A stretch of DNA of 64,000 bases from Loktanella salsilacus (GTDB lineage Bacteria > Pseudomonadota > Alphaproteobacteria > Rhodobacterales > Rhodobacteraceae). This document shows positions 1 to 9,025 of this stretch, in pieces. The stretch is taken from assembly GCF_900114485.1 (NCBI RefSeq), contig NZ_FOTF01000006.1:124001-188000 (forward strand). Direction: 5' to 3'. The position numbers and the translations under genes were made by a program. Numbering within the stretch: position 1 is the stretch's first letter; each line of letters starts with the position of its first letter. The notes beneath the pieces are model-generated. The model was given only the letters and a program-made list of their open reading frames with translations, made no database searches and was not told the origin of the DNA.

Positions 1-2
1 AG

Positions 3-809
3 GTCAGCATTCGTTACGGTTTCCGCGGGCCGAACCATTCGGTCGTGACGGCCTGTTCCACCGGATCGCATGCGATTGGCGACGCGAGCCGTCTGATCCA
101 GCATGGCGATGCGGATGTGATGATTGCGGGCGGCGCGGAAGCGGCGATTTGCAAGATTGGTATTGCGGGCTTTAACGCCTGCAAGGCGCTTTCGACGAAA
201 TACACCGATGATCCTGCCAAGGCGAGCCGGCCTTGGGACAAGACCCGCGACGGCTTTGTCATGGGCGAAGGTGCGGGCATTGTGGTGCTGGAAGAGTACG
301 AGCACGCCAAGGCGCGCGGTGCGAAGATTTATGCGGAAGTCTTGGGTTACGGCCTGTCTGGCGATGCGCATCACATCACCGCGCCCCCCCCGGATCATGA
401 GGGTGCAGAGCGGGCGATGCGGGCGGCCTGCCGCAATGCAGGCATTGAGCCAAGCCAGATCGACTATGTGAACGCGCATGGCACGTCCACGATGGCCGAC
501 ACCATCGAGCTGGGCGCGGTCGAGCGTCTGGTTGGACCAGAAGCGGCAGCAAAGCTGACGATGTCGTCGACCAAGTCGATGACGGGGCACCTGCTGGGCG
601 CCGCTGGCGCGATCGAGGCGATCTTTGGCGTTTTGGCGATCCGCGATCAGGTCGCGCCGCCGACGATCAACCTTGAGGATCTGGACTGCGAGACGACCGT
701 TGACCTGTGCGCAAACGGCAAGGTTGAACGTAAGATCGACGTGGTATTGTCGAACTCCTTCGGCTTTGGCGGCACGAATGCGACGCTGGTGCTGGGGAAA
801 GTCCGCTAA
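3..809 (+). CDS. fabF: beta-ketoacyl-ACP synthase II, 3' part (5' end outside window)
   Basis: This is the C-terminal 268 residues of a KAS II enzyme, which condenses malonyl-ACP with acyl-ACP in fatty acid elongation in the cytosol. The reading frame is open to the window edge, so the gene is cut by the window rather than truncated. The nucleophile cysteine sits in TACSTG (codon at 54-56). The two catalytic histidines are seen in NAHGTST (codon 478-480) and in GHLLGAAGA (codon 588-590), and the glycine-rich end NSFGFGGTNA is typical of the family. The stop overlaps the start of mltG by one base, so the two are co-transcribed. Confidence 0.96.
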   Translation, partial: VSIRYGFRGPNHSVVTACSTGSHAIGDASRLIQHGDADVMIAGGAEAAICKIGIAGFNACKALSTKYTDDPAKASRPWDKTRDGFVMGEGAGIVVLEEYEHAKARGAKIYAEVLGYGLSGDAHHITAPPPDHEGAERAMRAACRNAGIEPSQIDYVNAHGTSTMADTIELGAVERLVGPEAAAKLTMSSTKSMTGHLLGAAGAIEAIFGVLAIRDQVAPPTINLEDLDCETTVDLCANGKVERKIDVVLSNSFGFGGTNATLVLGKVR

Positions 810-1966
810 TGTGGCGACATATTGCGGCGAACGGCATTACGTTTCTGATTGTGGCCCTGTTTCTAGGGGCCGGCGTGATCGTCTGGGGCACGCAGTCTTA
901 TAAGGCTGCGGGGCCTTTGGCGCAGGGCATTTGTTTGCAGGTCGCGCCGGGGTCGAACATGCGGCTGGTCAGCGCGCAGCTGGAAGATCAGGGGGCTGTC
1001 AGCTCTGGTGCGATTTTCCGGATGGGGGCTGATTATACGGATCGGTCTGGAAGCCTGAAAGCGGGTAGCTTTTTGGTGCCCGAAGGCGCGTCGATGGCCG
1101 AGATCGTTGATCTGGTGACCAGCAGCGGGCAAAGCACTTGCGGCACCGAAGTGGTGTACCGCGTGGGTGTGCGGCGCAATCTGGTGCAGGTGCGCGAGCT
1201 GGATCCGGCGACGAGCAACTATGCCGAAGTGGCAGAGTTCGATCCTGCGGTGGACGAAGCCCCGGCAGAGTATGAGGCAGTCAAGCAAGAGGCTGATACC
1301 CGCTATCGTCTGGCTGTGGCCGAGGGCGTGACGAGCTGGCAGATTGCCAATGCGCTGCGCGAGATTGATATTCTGGACGGCGAGATTGCCGAGACGCCAG
1401 CAGAGGGTAGCCTTGCGCCCGACAGCTATGAGTTCTTGCCCGGCGGTGACCGGGCGGCGATTATTGCGCGGATGCAGGCGGCGCAGGAGCAGATTTTGGC
1501 TGACGCTTGGGCTGCGCGGGCTGACGGGCTGCCTGTGACGACGCCAGAGGAAGCCTTGATCCTGGCGTCCTTGGTCGAAAAAGAGACCGGCGTGCCGACA
1601 GAGCGGCGTCAGGTGGCCAGTGTTTTCGTCAACCGGCTGGAGCGCGGCATGCGGTTGCAGACGGACCCGGCGGTGATTTACGGCGTCACCAAGGGCGAAG
1701 GCATTCTGGGGCGCGGATTGCGCCGCAGTGAGTTGGATGCGCCGACGCCGTGGAACACTTATGTGATTCCAGCGCTGCCGCCGACCCCGATTGCGAACCC
1801 CGGTAAGGCCAGCATCGAGGCTGCGTTGAACCCGGACACCACGGACTTTGTGTTCTTTGTGGCGGATGGCAGCGGCGGTCACGCCTTTGCCGTGACGCTA
1901 GACGAGCACAACCGCAACGTTGCGGCGTGGCGCAAGATCGAGGCGGAGCAAGCGAGCGGCAACTAA
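809..1966 (+). CDS. mltG: endolytic murein transglycosylase MltG (YceG family)
   Basis: This 385-residue inner-membrane lytic transglycosylase cleaves nascent glycan strands and helps set their length. There is one N-terminal membrane segment (about residues 9-28), followed by a periplasmic domain. The conserved motif LVEKET with the probable catalytic glutamate near residue 257 is followed by GVPTERRQVASVFVNRL, and the C-terminal part has the LRTDPxVxYG-type and TPxNTY signatures of the family (here LQTDPAVIYG and TPWNTY). Its ATG overlaps the fabF stop (TAATG). It is the last gene before a strong intrinsic terminator, which separates it from the GTA cluster. Confidence 0.94.
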   Translation: MWRHIAANGITFLIVALFLGAGVIVWGTQSYKAAGPLAQGICLQVAPGSNMRLVSAQLEDQGAVSSGAIFRMGADYTDRSGSLKAGSFLVPEGASMAEIVDLVTSSGQSTCGTEVVYRVGVRRNLVQVRELDPATSNYAEVAEFDPAVDEAPAEYEAVKQEADTRYRLAVAEGVTSWQIANALREIDILDGEIAETPAEGSLAPDSYEFLPGGDRAAIIARMQAAQEQILADAWAARADGLPVTTPEEALILASLVEKETGVPTERRQVASVFVNRLERGMRLQTDPAVIYGVTKGEGILGRGLRRSELDAPTPWNTYVIPALPPTPIANPGKASIEAALNPDTTDFVFFVADGSGGHAFAVTLDEHNRNVAAWRKIEAEQASGN

Positions 1967-1988
1967 GCCAGACTGCGCGCGAAAATTG

Positions 1989-2029
1989 GGGCTGCACGGT
2001 TTCTTAACAGGACCGTGCAGCCCTTTTTT
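1989..2029 (+). terminator. intrinsic terminator after fabF-mltG
   Basis: A perfect 12-bp stem, GGGCTGCACGGT at 1989-2000 and its complement at 2012-2023, is closed by an 11-nt loop and followed by six T. It lies 23 bases after the mltG stop and isolates the GTA cluster from upstream transcription. Confidence 0.9.
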
Positions 2030-2168
2030 GTGGCTCATGCTTTGTTAGGGTTTTTGCCGCAGGCTGGGCGCGAGCTGGAAGACTGATCCCTTTGCGCCTG
2101 CCTCCCATCTGATTGGGGCTTGGGACGGACTCTACTGTCACGGAAGCTTTCGGACAGGTTTTAATCAT

Positions 2169-2549
2169 ATGACAGAACCGGATGACGCGGCGCCTTTTGG
2201 GCGGGCGGAGGCGCTTGCGCGGGTGCGCGAGCTGGCGGGGTTTTATACCGCGCTGAAGGCGACATTTCTTGAACAACTTGGACTGATCGGGGGGCCGGGC
2301 GGGCTGCCGTCCAAGGCGCATGCCGTGAAGCTGGCGGAACTACAGGCGACCCATGTTCACCTTTTGAAAGCCGAGGAACAGTTCATTGAGAAATTCGGGC
2401 AAGGCACGGACGACGCGGACATCAACCATGACGACATCCGCGATGACATTGGGCGCAGGCTTGATCGCATCCGCGCCGCCCGAACAGAGGGCGGCGTTTT
2501 TAGCCGGGCTGAGCGACCGGGAACTGCGGGCCCTGCCGCATCTGTTTGA
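2169..2549 (+). CDS. GTA g1, small terminase subunit (TerS-like)
   Basis: This 126-residue protein occupies the position of Rhodobacter capsulatus GTA g1, which has been characterised as a non-canonical small terminase. It would recognise DNA non-specifically and help the large subunit load it into capsids. The middle part (about residues 17-75) is strongly helical and charged, which fits the family. No HTH motif is obvious. Its last ~40 codons overlap the start of the large terminase gene in another frame, so the final ~30 residues (RTEGGVFSRAERPGTAG...) may be poorly constrained. Identification rests on position plus resemblance. Confidence 0.75.
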   Translation: MTEPDDAAPFGRAEALARVRELAGFYTALKATFLEQLGLIGGPGGLPSKAHAVKLAELQATHVHLLKAEEQFIEKFGQGTDDADINHDDIRDDIGRRLDRIRAARTEGGVFSRAERPGTAGPAASV

Positions 2550-3786
2550 GTTCTGGGCGATGCCGCACCAGCTGCCGCCGCAGGGTGACTGGCGGTCTTG
2601 GGTGATCCTTGGCGGGCGGGGTGCAGGCAAGACGCGGGCGGGCGCGGAATGGGTGCGGTCGATGGTCGAGGGGCCAGTGCCGCGCGCCAAGGGGCGGGCG
2701 CGGCGTGTGGGGATCATTGGCGAAACCTATTATCAGGCGCGCGAGGTGATGGTATTCGGCGACAGTGGCATCATGGCCTGCGCGCCCAAGGACCGGCGGC
2801 CTGAATGGATCGCGGGGCGCAAGATGCTGCGTTGGCCAAATGGCGCGGTGGCGTTCCTGTATTCGGCGTTTGACCCAGAGGCGCTGCGCGGGCCGCAGTT
2901 TGATGCGGTCTGGGCGGACGAGTTGGCGAAGTGGAAGCAGGGGCAGGCGACCTGGGACATGGTGGAGTTTTGTTTGCGGCTGGGGCGTGATCCGCGGGCG
3001 TGCATCACGACGACCCCGCGCAATGTGCCGGTGCTGCGCGATATGCTGGAGCGGGGCAGCACGGTGCAGACCCATGCGACGACCTTTGCCAATGCGGCGA
3101 ACCTTGCGCTGGGGTTCCTAGAGGAGGTGCAGCGGCGCTTTGCCGGGACGCGGCAGGGGCGGCAAGAGCTAGACGGGGTGCTGCTGTCGGATGCGCCGGG
3201 GGCGCTGTGGTCGAGCGGGGCACTGGAGGACGCGCTAGTGACGGCGGTGCCCACGCTGGACCGGATCATCGTGGCGGTGGACCCGCCGACGACGGGGCAC
3301 AAGGGATCGGACGCCTGCGGGATCGTGGTGGCAGGCGCGATCACACAGGGGCCGCCGCAGAACTGGAAAGCCTATGTGCTAGAGGACGCAACGGTGCAGG
3401 CGGCATCCCCGCTGGAATGGGCGCGGGCGGCGGTGGCGGCCTTGCGGCGGCATAATGCGGACCGGTTGGTGGCCGAGGTCAATCAGGGCGGCGATATGGT
3501 CGAGGCGATTGTGCGGCAGGTCGACCCGCTGGTGCCGTATCGCAAGGTGACGGCGATCAAGGGCAAGGTGGCGCGGGCCGAGCCTGTGGCGGCGCTGTAC
3601 GAGCAGGGCTGCGTGGCGCATGTGCGGGGGCTGTCCACGCTCGAGGATCAGATGTGTCTGATGACGACGGGCGGCTTTGCGGGGTCAGGGTCGCCTGACC
3701 GGGTGGATGCGCTGGTCTGGGCGCTGCACGAGTTGATGATCGGCCCGGCGCAGGGCTGGCACGCGCCGCGTATGCGCAGCCTGTAG
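2428..3786 (+). CDS. GTA g2, large terminase subunit (TerL)
   Basis: This packaging motor ATPase/nuclease of 452 residues fills GTA heads with pieces of host DNA. Walker A is GGRGAGKT at about residues 62-69. The Walker B aspartate-glutamate is in DAVWADEL (D164, E165). The coupling motif TTTPRNVPVLRDML follows, then an RNase H-like nuclease half (IIVAVDPPTTGHKGSDACG with the first acidic residue). I chose ATG 2428; ATG 2443 is an alternative. Either start overlaps g1 by more than 100 bases in a different frame. Confidence 0.93.
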   Translation: MTTSAMTLGAGLIASAPPEQRAAFLAGLSDRELRALPHLFEFWAMPHQLPPQGDWRSWVILGGRGAGKTRAGAEWVRSMVEGPVPRAKGRARRVGIIGETYYQAREVMVFGDSGIMACAPKDRRPEWIAGRKMLRWPNGAVAFLYSAFDPEALRGPQFDAVWADELAKWKQGQATWDMVEFCLRLGRDPRACITTTPRNVPVLRDMLERGSTVQTHATTFANAANLALGFLEEVQRRFAGTRQGRQELDGVLLSDAPGALWSSGALEDALVTAVPTLDRIIVAVDPPTTGHKGSDACGIVVAGAITQGPPQNWKAYVLEDATVQAASPLEWARAAVAALRRHNADRLVAEVNQGGDMVEAIVRQVDPLVPYRKVTAIKGKVARAEPVAALYEQGCVAHVRGLSTLEDQMCLMTTGGFAGSGSPDRVDALVWALHELMIGPAQGWHAPRMRSL

Positions 3787-3896
3787 GGCGTTGCGCCCCG
3801 CCTTTGCCGCGCGGGCGGTGGGGGCGGGGATCGTTCAGATTTGGATGTCAGAACATTTGATATCGAATGACGTGCGGCGGGACCAAGGAGGTGGCG

Positions 3897-5072
3897 ATGT
3901 TTGAATTCTTCGGCAAGGGGGCTGGGCGCGCGGAGGCGGTGCCAGAGGTCAAAGCCTCTGCTGCGGGTCCTTTGGTGGCGATTGCCAGCCATGGCCGGGC
4001 GGCATGGGGTGCGCGGGATACGGGCACGCTGACGCGGTCCGGGTTTCTGACGAACCCTGTGGGATTTCGCGCGGTGAAGCTGATTGCAGAGGCGGCAGCT
4101 GCGCTGCCGCTGGTCGTGCAGGACCGCGTGCAGCGGTATGACACGCATCCGGTGCAGGATCTGCTGGCGCGTCCTAACGGCGCGCAGGGCACGGCAGAGC
4201 TGCTGGAGGCGGTTTACGGGCAGCTTTTGCTGAACGGTAACGCCTATCTGGAAGGTGTCGGCGAGGGCGGTCTGCCGGTCGAGATGCATGTGCTGCGGTC
4301 GGACCGGATGCGGGTGATCCCTGGCGCGGATGGCTGGCCTGCCGCCTATGAATACACGGTCGGCGGGCGCAAGGCGCGCTTTGACGTCGCGGGGGATGTC
4401 AGCCCCGTGTGTCATATCAAGAGCTTTCATCCGCAAGACGACCACTATGGTTTCAGCCCGATGCAGGCGGCAGCGAATGCGGTGGATGTGCATAACGCGG
4501 CAAGCGCTTGGTCCAAGGCGCTGCTGGATAATGCGGCACGGCCGTCTGGCGCGATTATCTATCGCGGCGCGGATGGGCAGAGCCAGTTGAGCCACGATCA
4601 GTACACGCGTTTGGTGGATGAGATGGAGAGCCAGCATCAAGGCGCGCGCAATGCGGGGCGACCGATGTTGCTGGAAGGGGGCCTTGACTGGAAGCCGATG
4701 GGCTTTTCGCCCTCCGATATGGAGTTTCAGAAAACCAAAGAGGCCGCCGCGCGCGAGATCGCGATTGCCTTTGGTGTGCCGCCGATGCTGCTGGGGATCC
4801 CGGGGGACGCGACCTACGCCAATTACCAAGAGGCGAACCGGGCGTTTTACCGGCTAACGGTGCTGCCGCTTGCGACGCGGGTGACGAGCGCGATTGCAGA
4901 CTGGCTGTCCGATTTCAGCGGCGAGCGGCTGGATATTCGCCCCGACCTTGACCAGATCGCGGCGCTGTCGGGCGAGCGTGACAGTCAGTGGCGGCGGGTG
5001 TCAGAGGCCAGTTTCCTAAGCGACGCGGAAAAGCGGCGGTTGCTGGGGCTGCCGGCGCAGGAGGTGGAGTGA
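3897..5072 (+). CDS. GTA g3, portal protein
   Basis: This HK97-type portal protein (391 residues) would form the dodecameric ring at the capsid vertex through which DNA enters and leaves. Family features are the N-terminal NPVGFRAVKLIAEAAAALP stretch, the conserved LLNGNAYLE, and the C-terminal IAIAFGVPPMLLGIPGDATYANYQEANRAFYR motif region. The start at ATG 3897 is preceded by a good Shine-Dalgarno (AAGGAGG at 3885-3891). An upstream in-frame start exists but lacks one. The stop overlaps the next ATG by one base. Confidence 0.94.
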   Translation: MFEFFGKGAGRAEAVPEVKASAAGPLVAIASHGRAAWGARDTGTLTRSGFLTNPVGFRAVKLIAEAAAALPLVVQDRVQRYDTHPVQDLLARPNGAQGTAELLEAVYGQLLLNGNAYLEGVGEGGLPVEMHVLRSDRMRVIPGADGWPAAYEYTVGGRKARFDVAGDVSPVCHIKSFHPQDDHYGFSPMQAAANAVDVHNAASAWSKALLDNAARPSGAIIYRGADGQSQLSHDQYTRLVDEMESQHQGARNAGRPMLLEGGLDWKPMGFSPSDMEFQKTKEAAAREIAIAFGVPPMLLGIPGDATYANYQEANRAFYRLTVLPLATRVTSAIADWLSDFSGERLDIRPDLDQIAALSGERDSQWRRVSEASFLSDAEKRRLLGLPAQEVE

Positions 5073-5278
5073 TGCGCGAGAAGATCGTCAAACTGACGGT
5101 TGCGCCGCGCAGCGATGCGCCCGTGCGGGGGGATGACCCTTGGAACACGCAGATTGGCGCGCGCCTGTCGGGGATCGAGCGTCTGCTGCGGCGGCTGGAA
5201 TGGCAGGTCTGGGGCCTTGCTTGCGGGGCGAGCGGTCTGCTGGTGCTGGAAATCTTGCGCCATCTGGCGCGAGTGTAA
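5072..5278 (+). CDS. GTA g3.5, small membrane-segment protein
   Basis: This 68-residue ORF sits between portal and protease, exactly where R. capsulatus GTA carries g3.5. The N-terminal half is charged and the C-terminal half (about residues 44-62, WQVWGLACGASGLLVLEIL) is one hydrophobic helix that could cross a membrane. Its ATG overlaps the portal stop (TGATG), implying translational coupling. Its function is not known to me. Confidence 0.75.
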   Translation: MREKIVKLTVAPRSDAPVRGDDPWNTQIGARLSGIERLLRRLEWQVWGLACGASGLLVLEILRHLARV

Positions 5279-5299
5279 GAGTGACAGGAGGGATTGAGG

Positions 5300-5842
5300 A
5301 TGACGCTAGAGCATAAGTTTTGCGCCCCGGAGACGGTGTTGCAGGTCACGGATGGGACCGAGATTTCGGGCTATGCGTCGCTGTTTGAACAGCGCGATCA
5401 GGGGGGCGACCGTGTGGCCAAGGGGGCCTATGCCGCGTCCCTGGCGCAGCTGAAGGCCAAGGGGCGCAGCGTCAAGATGCTGTGGCAGCACGACCCGGCC
5501 CAGCCGATTGGCGTGTGGGACGAGGTGCGCGAGGATGCGCGGGGCCTGTGGGTCAAGGGGCGTATCCTGACCGATGTGGCCAAGGGCCGCGAGGCGGCGG
5601 CGCTGGTGGCGGCGGGGGCGATTGACGGGCTGTCCATCGGCTATCGCACGCTGCGGGCCACAAAGGACGACAAGGGCGGGCGCCTTTTGTCAGAATTGGA
5701 GCTGTGGGAGGTGTCGCTGGTGACCTTCCCCATGCTTCCCGATGCACGGGTTGCGGCCAAGGCCGAGGACCCGGGCGGTGCTGCGCTGCGTGATTTGGCG
5801 GCGGTGTTTACCGATGCCGCGGCGGCGCTGCGCCAAGGCTGA
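5300..5842 (+). CDS. GTA g4, prohead protease (HK97 family, peptidase S78)
   Basis: This head maturation serine protease of 180 residues would cleave the N-terminal region of the capsid protein during head assembly. The likely catalytic histidine is H64 in MLWQHDP and the serine is S112 in IDGLSIGY, as in the family. ATG 5300 is preceded by AGGAGG at 5286-5291. A TTG six bases upstream is less likely. It directly precedes the capsid gene, the usual order. Confidence 0.92.
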   Translation: MTLEHKFCAPETVLQVTDGTEISGYASLFEQRDQGGDRVAKGAYAASLAQLKAKGRSVKMLWQHDPAQPIGVWDEVREDARGLWVKGRILTDVAKGREAAALVAAGAIDGLSIGYRTLRATKDDKGGRLLSELELWEVSLVTFPMLPDARVAAKAEDPGGAALRDLAAVFTDAAAALRQG

Positions 5843-5870
5843 TCGCAGCCAAACCAACCTCGAGAGGATC

Positions 5871-7058
5871 ATGATGACGACACCCGAGAAAGAGTCTCGG
5901 ACCGGGGAAGCTTTGTCTTCTCCGGCCGAGGAGCTGCGAACCGCGATCAGCGGTTTTGTGGCTGAATTTAAAGACTTTTCCACCGGCATTTCCGCCACTT
6001 TGCAAAAACAGGATGACCGAATGAACAAGCTGGATCGCAAGACGATGATGATGAACCGCCCCGCACTGGCGATGGGCGCTGAGCTGGAGGCACCGCACCA
6101 GAAAGCCTTTGCCGCTTATCTGCGCTCTGGCGAGGATGACGGTCTGCGCGGTTTGGCGCTGGAAGGTAAAGGCATGTCGACAGCGGTGTCGGGCGACGGC
6201 GGTTATCTGGTGGACCCGCAGACGTCGGACACGATCAAGTCGACGCTGTCCACGACGGCCAGCATCCGCGCGATTGCCAATGTCGTGAATGTGGATGCGA
6301 CGTCTTATGACGTGCTGGTGGATCACACCGAAATGGGTGCGGGCTGGGCGACCGAGACCGCATCGCAGGACGAAACTGACACGCCCGTCATCGACCGCAT
6401 CACCATCCCGCTGCACGAGCTGTCGGCGCTGCCCAAGGCAAGCCAGCGTCTGCTGGATGATAGCGCGTTCGATATCGAAGGCTGGCTGGCGCAGCGCATT
6501 GCGGACAAGTTTGCCCGTTCTGAAGCGGCTGCCTTTGTGAACGGTGACGGCGTGGATAAGCCCAAGGGCATTCTGTCCTATCCCAGCGTGGATAACGACG
6601 TCTGGACCTGGGGCAACATCGGCTATGTGCCGACGGGCGTGAATGGCGAGCTGGGCGAGACCGATGCGATGATCGATCTGGTCTATGCGCTAGGCGCTGA
6701 ATACCGCGCGGGCGCTGTGTTTGTCATGAACTCTCGCACCGCGGGATCAGTGCGCAAGCTGAAGGACGCGGATGGCCGTTTCCTGTGGTCCGACGGTCTG
6801 GCATCGGGGGAGCCTGCGCGTTTGCTGGGCTATCCGGTGCTGATTGCCGAAGACATGCCCGATGCGGGTGATGGCACCACGCCGATTGCCTTTGGTGACT
6901 TTGGCGCAGGTTACACTGTGGCCGAACGCCCCGATCTGCGCGTGCTGCGCGATCCGTTCAGCGCCAAGCCGCATGTGCTGTTCTATGCCACCAAGCGCGT
7001 TGGCGGTGCCGTCAGTGACTTTGCAGCGATCAAGCTGCTGAAGTTCGCGGTCGCCTGA
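5871..7058 (+). CDS. GTA g5, major capsid protein (HK97 fold)
   Basis: This 395-residue HK97-type coat protein forms the small GTA head. The N-terminal ~60 residues (EELRTAISGFVAEFKDFSTGISATLQ...) look like the helical scaffolding segment removed by the g4 protease. The mature region carries the characteristic GGYLVDPQTSDTIKSTLSTTASIRAIANVVNV start and the KDADGRFLWSDGLASG and LLGYPVLIAEDMPD motifs. The ATG ATG at 5871/5874 follows GAGAGG at 5862-5867, so the second ATG is equally possible. Confidence 0.95.
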   Translation: MMTTPEKESRTGEALSSPAEELRTAISGFVAEFKDFSTGISATLQKQDDRMNKLDRKTMMMNRPALAMGAELEAPHQKAFAAYLRSGEDDGLRGLALEGKGMSTAVSGDGGYLVDPQTSDTIKSTLSTTASIRAIANVVNVDATSYDVLVDHTEMGAGWATETASQDETDTPVIDRITIPLHELSALPKASQRLLDDSAFDIEGWLAQRIADKFARSEAAAFVNGDGVDKPKGILSYPSVDNDVWTWGNIGYVPTGVNGELGETDAMIDLVYALGAEYRAGAVFVMNSRTAGSVRKLKDADGRFLWSDGLASGEPARLLGYPVLIAEDMPDAGDGTTPIAFGDFGAGYTVAERPDLRVLRDPFSAKPHVLFYATKRVGGAVSDFAAIKLLKFAVA

Positions 7059-7235
7059 TCGAGGATCTGCGCTGCGGGCCTGGGGAGGCAGCCGCAGCGC
7101 AGACGCCGGGTGCGCTGCGCAGGAAGAACACCCCTGCGTTGTCCAGCTGCTTACTTCCGTCAAGCAATGCGGGGTGGCAGCGCACCCGGACCACCGGTCA
7201 GACCCAGATGCCACCAAGATTTGCGGAGAATTTCC

Positions 7236-7835
7236 ATGATGTTAGTCGAATTAAGCAGCGCGCCAGCCGCCGCGCTTCCGGTGGCAGGGTTGAAGGACCA
7301 TCTGCGACTGGGGTCGGGCTTTGCCGATGACGGGTTGCAGGACGAGGTGCTGGAGGCGTTTCTGCGTGCGGCGCTGGCGTCGATCGAGGCGCGCACGGGC
7401 AAGGTGCTGCTAGAGCGGGAGTTTCGCTGGAGCGTGACTGCGTGGCGCGAGGTTGATCGCCAGCCGCTGCCGCTGGCTCCGGTCAGCGCGGTCGGGTCTG
7501 TGACGCAGATCGACCGCAATGGCACGGCGGTGCCCGCCTCGGCGCAGCGCTATGCGCTGGAGCCGGATATGCAGCGGCCTGCGCTGATCGCGGTGGGGGC
7601 GACCTTGCCTTGTGTGCCGCGCGGCGGGCGGGTCGATGTGACCTTGCTGGCAGGCTACGGGCCAGAGTGGTCGGACCTGCCGCCTGATCTGGCGCAGGCG
7701 GTCATGCTGCTGGCGGCGCATTTTTACGAATACCGCAGCGATGGTGCGCTGCATGGCGCAAGCATGCCGTTCACCGTGACAGGGCTGATCGAACGTTATC
7801 GCACGGTGCGCCTGTTCATGGGGGGGCGGACATGA
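7236..7835 (+). CDS. GTA g6, head-tail connector (phage gp6-like)
   Basis: This 199-residue adaptor would dock beneath the portal. The helical N-terminal part (LKDHLRLGSGFADDGLQDEVLEAFLRAALASIEARTGKVLL) matches the gp6-like head-tail connector pattern, and the C-terminal half repeats the DLPPDLAQAVMLLAAHFYEYR helix seen in these proteins. The start is the ATG ATG at 7236, with GGAG at 7225-7228. The 177 bases between capsid and this gene hold no convincing ORF. Confidence 0.88.
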   Translation: MMLVELSSAPAAALPVAGLKDHLRLGSGFADDGLQDEVLEAFLRAALASIEARTGKVLLEREFRWSVTAWREVDRQPLPLAPVSAVGSVTQIDRNGTAVPASAQRYALEPDMQRPALIAVGATLPCVPRGGRVDVTLLAGYGPEWSDLPPDLAQAVMLLAAHFYEYRSDGALHGASMPFTVTGLIERYRTVRLFMGGRT

Positions 7836-8170
7836 CCTTGCCAGTGCTGAACCGCAAGCTGGTGCTAGAGGCCGCCCAGCGCACGCCTGATCTGGCGGGG
7901 GGCTTTGCCACAAGCTGGCAGCCGCTGGGCACGCTGTGGGTCGAGATCAAGGCGGGCAACGGGGCGGCGCGGGGCGCAAATGCGCTGCAGCTAAGCCGGG
8001 TGCCGCTGAAGATCACGGTGCGCGCGGCGCAGGCGGGGTCCGATGCGCGGCCCATCGCCGGGCAACGGTTTCGCGAAGGCAGCCGCGTCTATGCGATTTT
8101 GGCGGTGACAGAGCAGGACAGCCGCGCGCGGTATCTGGTCTGCCACGCGGCAGAGGAGGTGGCGCGATGA
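7832..8170 (+). CDS. GTA g7, head-tail joining / head closure protein
   Basis: This 112-residue protein resembles the SPP1 gp16-type head closure family. It begins with LNRKLVLEAAQRTPDLAGGFATSWQPLGTLWVEI and ends in a beta-rich segment (ITVRAAQAGSDARPIAGQRFREGSRVYAILAV). It would close the head and receive the tail. It overlaps g6 by four bases (ATGA) and g8 by four bases, so translation is coupled. Confidence 0.85.
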   Translation: MTLPVLNRKLVLEAAQRTPDLAGGFATSWQPLGTLWVEIKAGNGAARGANALQLSRVPLKITVRAAQAGSDARPIAGQRFREGSRVYAILAVTEQDSRARYLVCHAAEEVAR

Positions 8171-8577
8171 GCTATGCGATGTCTTTGGCGCTGCAGGCGG
8201 CGGTCTTTGCCCGGCTGACAGCGGATGCGGCGCTAGGCGATCTGGTGGGCACGGCGGTCTTTGACGCGCTGCCGCCGGGGGATGTGCCGACCCTTTATGT
8301 CGCGCTGGGCACCGAGAAGGTGACCGATGCCTCTGACGGCAGCGGCGCGGGCGCGGTGCATGAATTCACGGTGTCGGTGGTGACGGACCGGGCGGGCTTT
8401 GCGTCAGCCAAGGGGGCGGCGGCAGCGGTGAGTGATGCGCTGCTGGGAGCGACGCTGCCGCTGAGCCGGGGTCGCGTCATTGGCTTTCGCTTTCACAAGG
8501 CCGCAGCGGCGCGGGTGGGCACAGGCGACACCCGCCGCATCGATCTGATTTTCCGGGCGCGCGTGTCGGACGACTGA
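8167..8577 (+). CDS. GTA g8, DUF3168 tail terminator-like protein
   Basis: This 136-residue protein carries the DUF3168 pattern (LQAAVFARLTADAALGDLVGTAVFDALPPGDVPTLYVALG), a family of tail completion/terminator proteins in siphophages and GTAs. The start ATG at 8167 overlaps the g7 stop (ATGA). It is followed by a 31-base gap and the tail tube gene, which fits a role at the head-tail joint. Confidence 0.86.
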   Translation: MSYAMSLALQAAVFARLTADAALGDLVGTAVFDALPPGDVPTLYVALGTEKVTDASDGSGAGAVHEFTVSVVTDRAGFASAKGAAAAVSDALLGATLPLSRGRVIGFRFHKAAAARVGTGDTRRIDLIFRARVSDD

Positions 8578-8608
8578 CGCCTAACGTATTCAATCAAGGA
8601 GCAATGAC

Positions 8609-9025
8609 ATGGCAGCACAAAGTGGCAAGGACCTGTTGGTCAAAGTGGACATGACCGGCGACGGCCTGTTCGAAAGCGCGGCAGGCCTGCGGGCGACGCG
8701 GATCAGTTTCAACGCCGAAAGCGTAGATGTCACCAGCCTAGAGAGCGCGGGCGGCTGGCGTGAATTGCTAGCAGGCGCGGGGGTGAAAACAGCGAGCATC
8801 TCAGGCTCTGGTATTTTTCGCGATGCCGAGACGGACGAGCGGATGCGTCAGGTGTTCTTTGACGGTGAGACGCCGAAGTTTCAGGTGATCATCCCGTCCT
8901 TTGGCACGATCGAGGGGGCGTTTCAGATTACCTCTATCGAATACGCGGGCACGTTCGATGGCGAGGCAACCTATGAGATGTCGCTGACAAGCGCAGGCCA
9001 GATCAGCTTTGTCGCGGCGCTGTAG
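8609..9025 (+). CDS. GTA g9, major tail tube protein (TP901-1 type)
   Basis: This 138-residue tail tube subunit is the stacked ring that makes the GTA tail. It has the family start AAQSGKDLLVKVDMTGDGLFESAAGLR, the segment SVDVTSLESAGGWRELLAGAGVKTASISGSGIF, and the conserved end YEMSLTSAGQISFVAA. A good ribosome site (AAGGAG about 8597-8602) precedes the ATG. The next gene begins at the base right after its stop. Confidence 0.92.
   Translation: MAAQSGKDLLVKVDMTGDGLFESAAGLRATRISFNAESVDVTSLESAGGWRELLAGAGVKTASISGSGIFRDAETDERMRQVFFDGETPKFQVIIPSFGTIEGAFQITSIEYAGTFDGEATYEMSLTSAGQISFVAAL

Noticed and set aside
3648-4829. Minus-strand 393-codon ORF across GTA terminase end and portal
   Set aside because: Shadow frame spanning two real genes, without recognisable protein.
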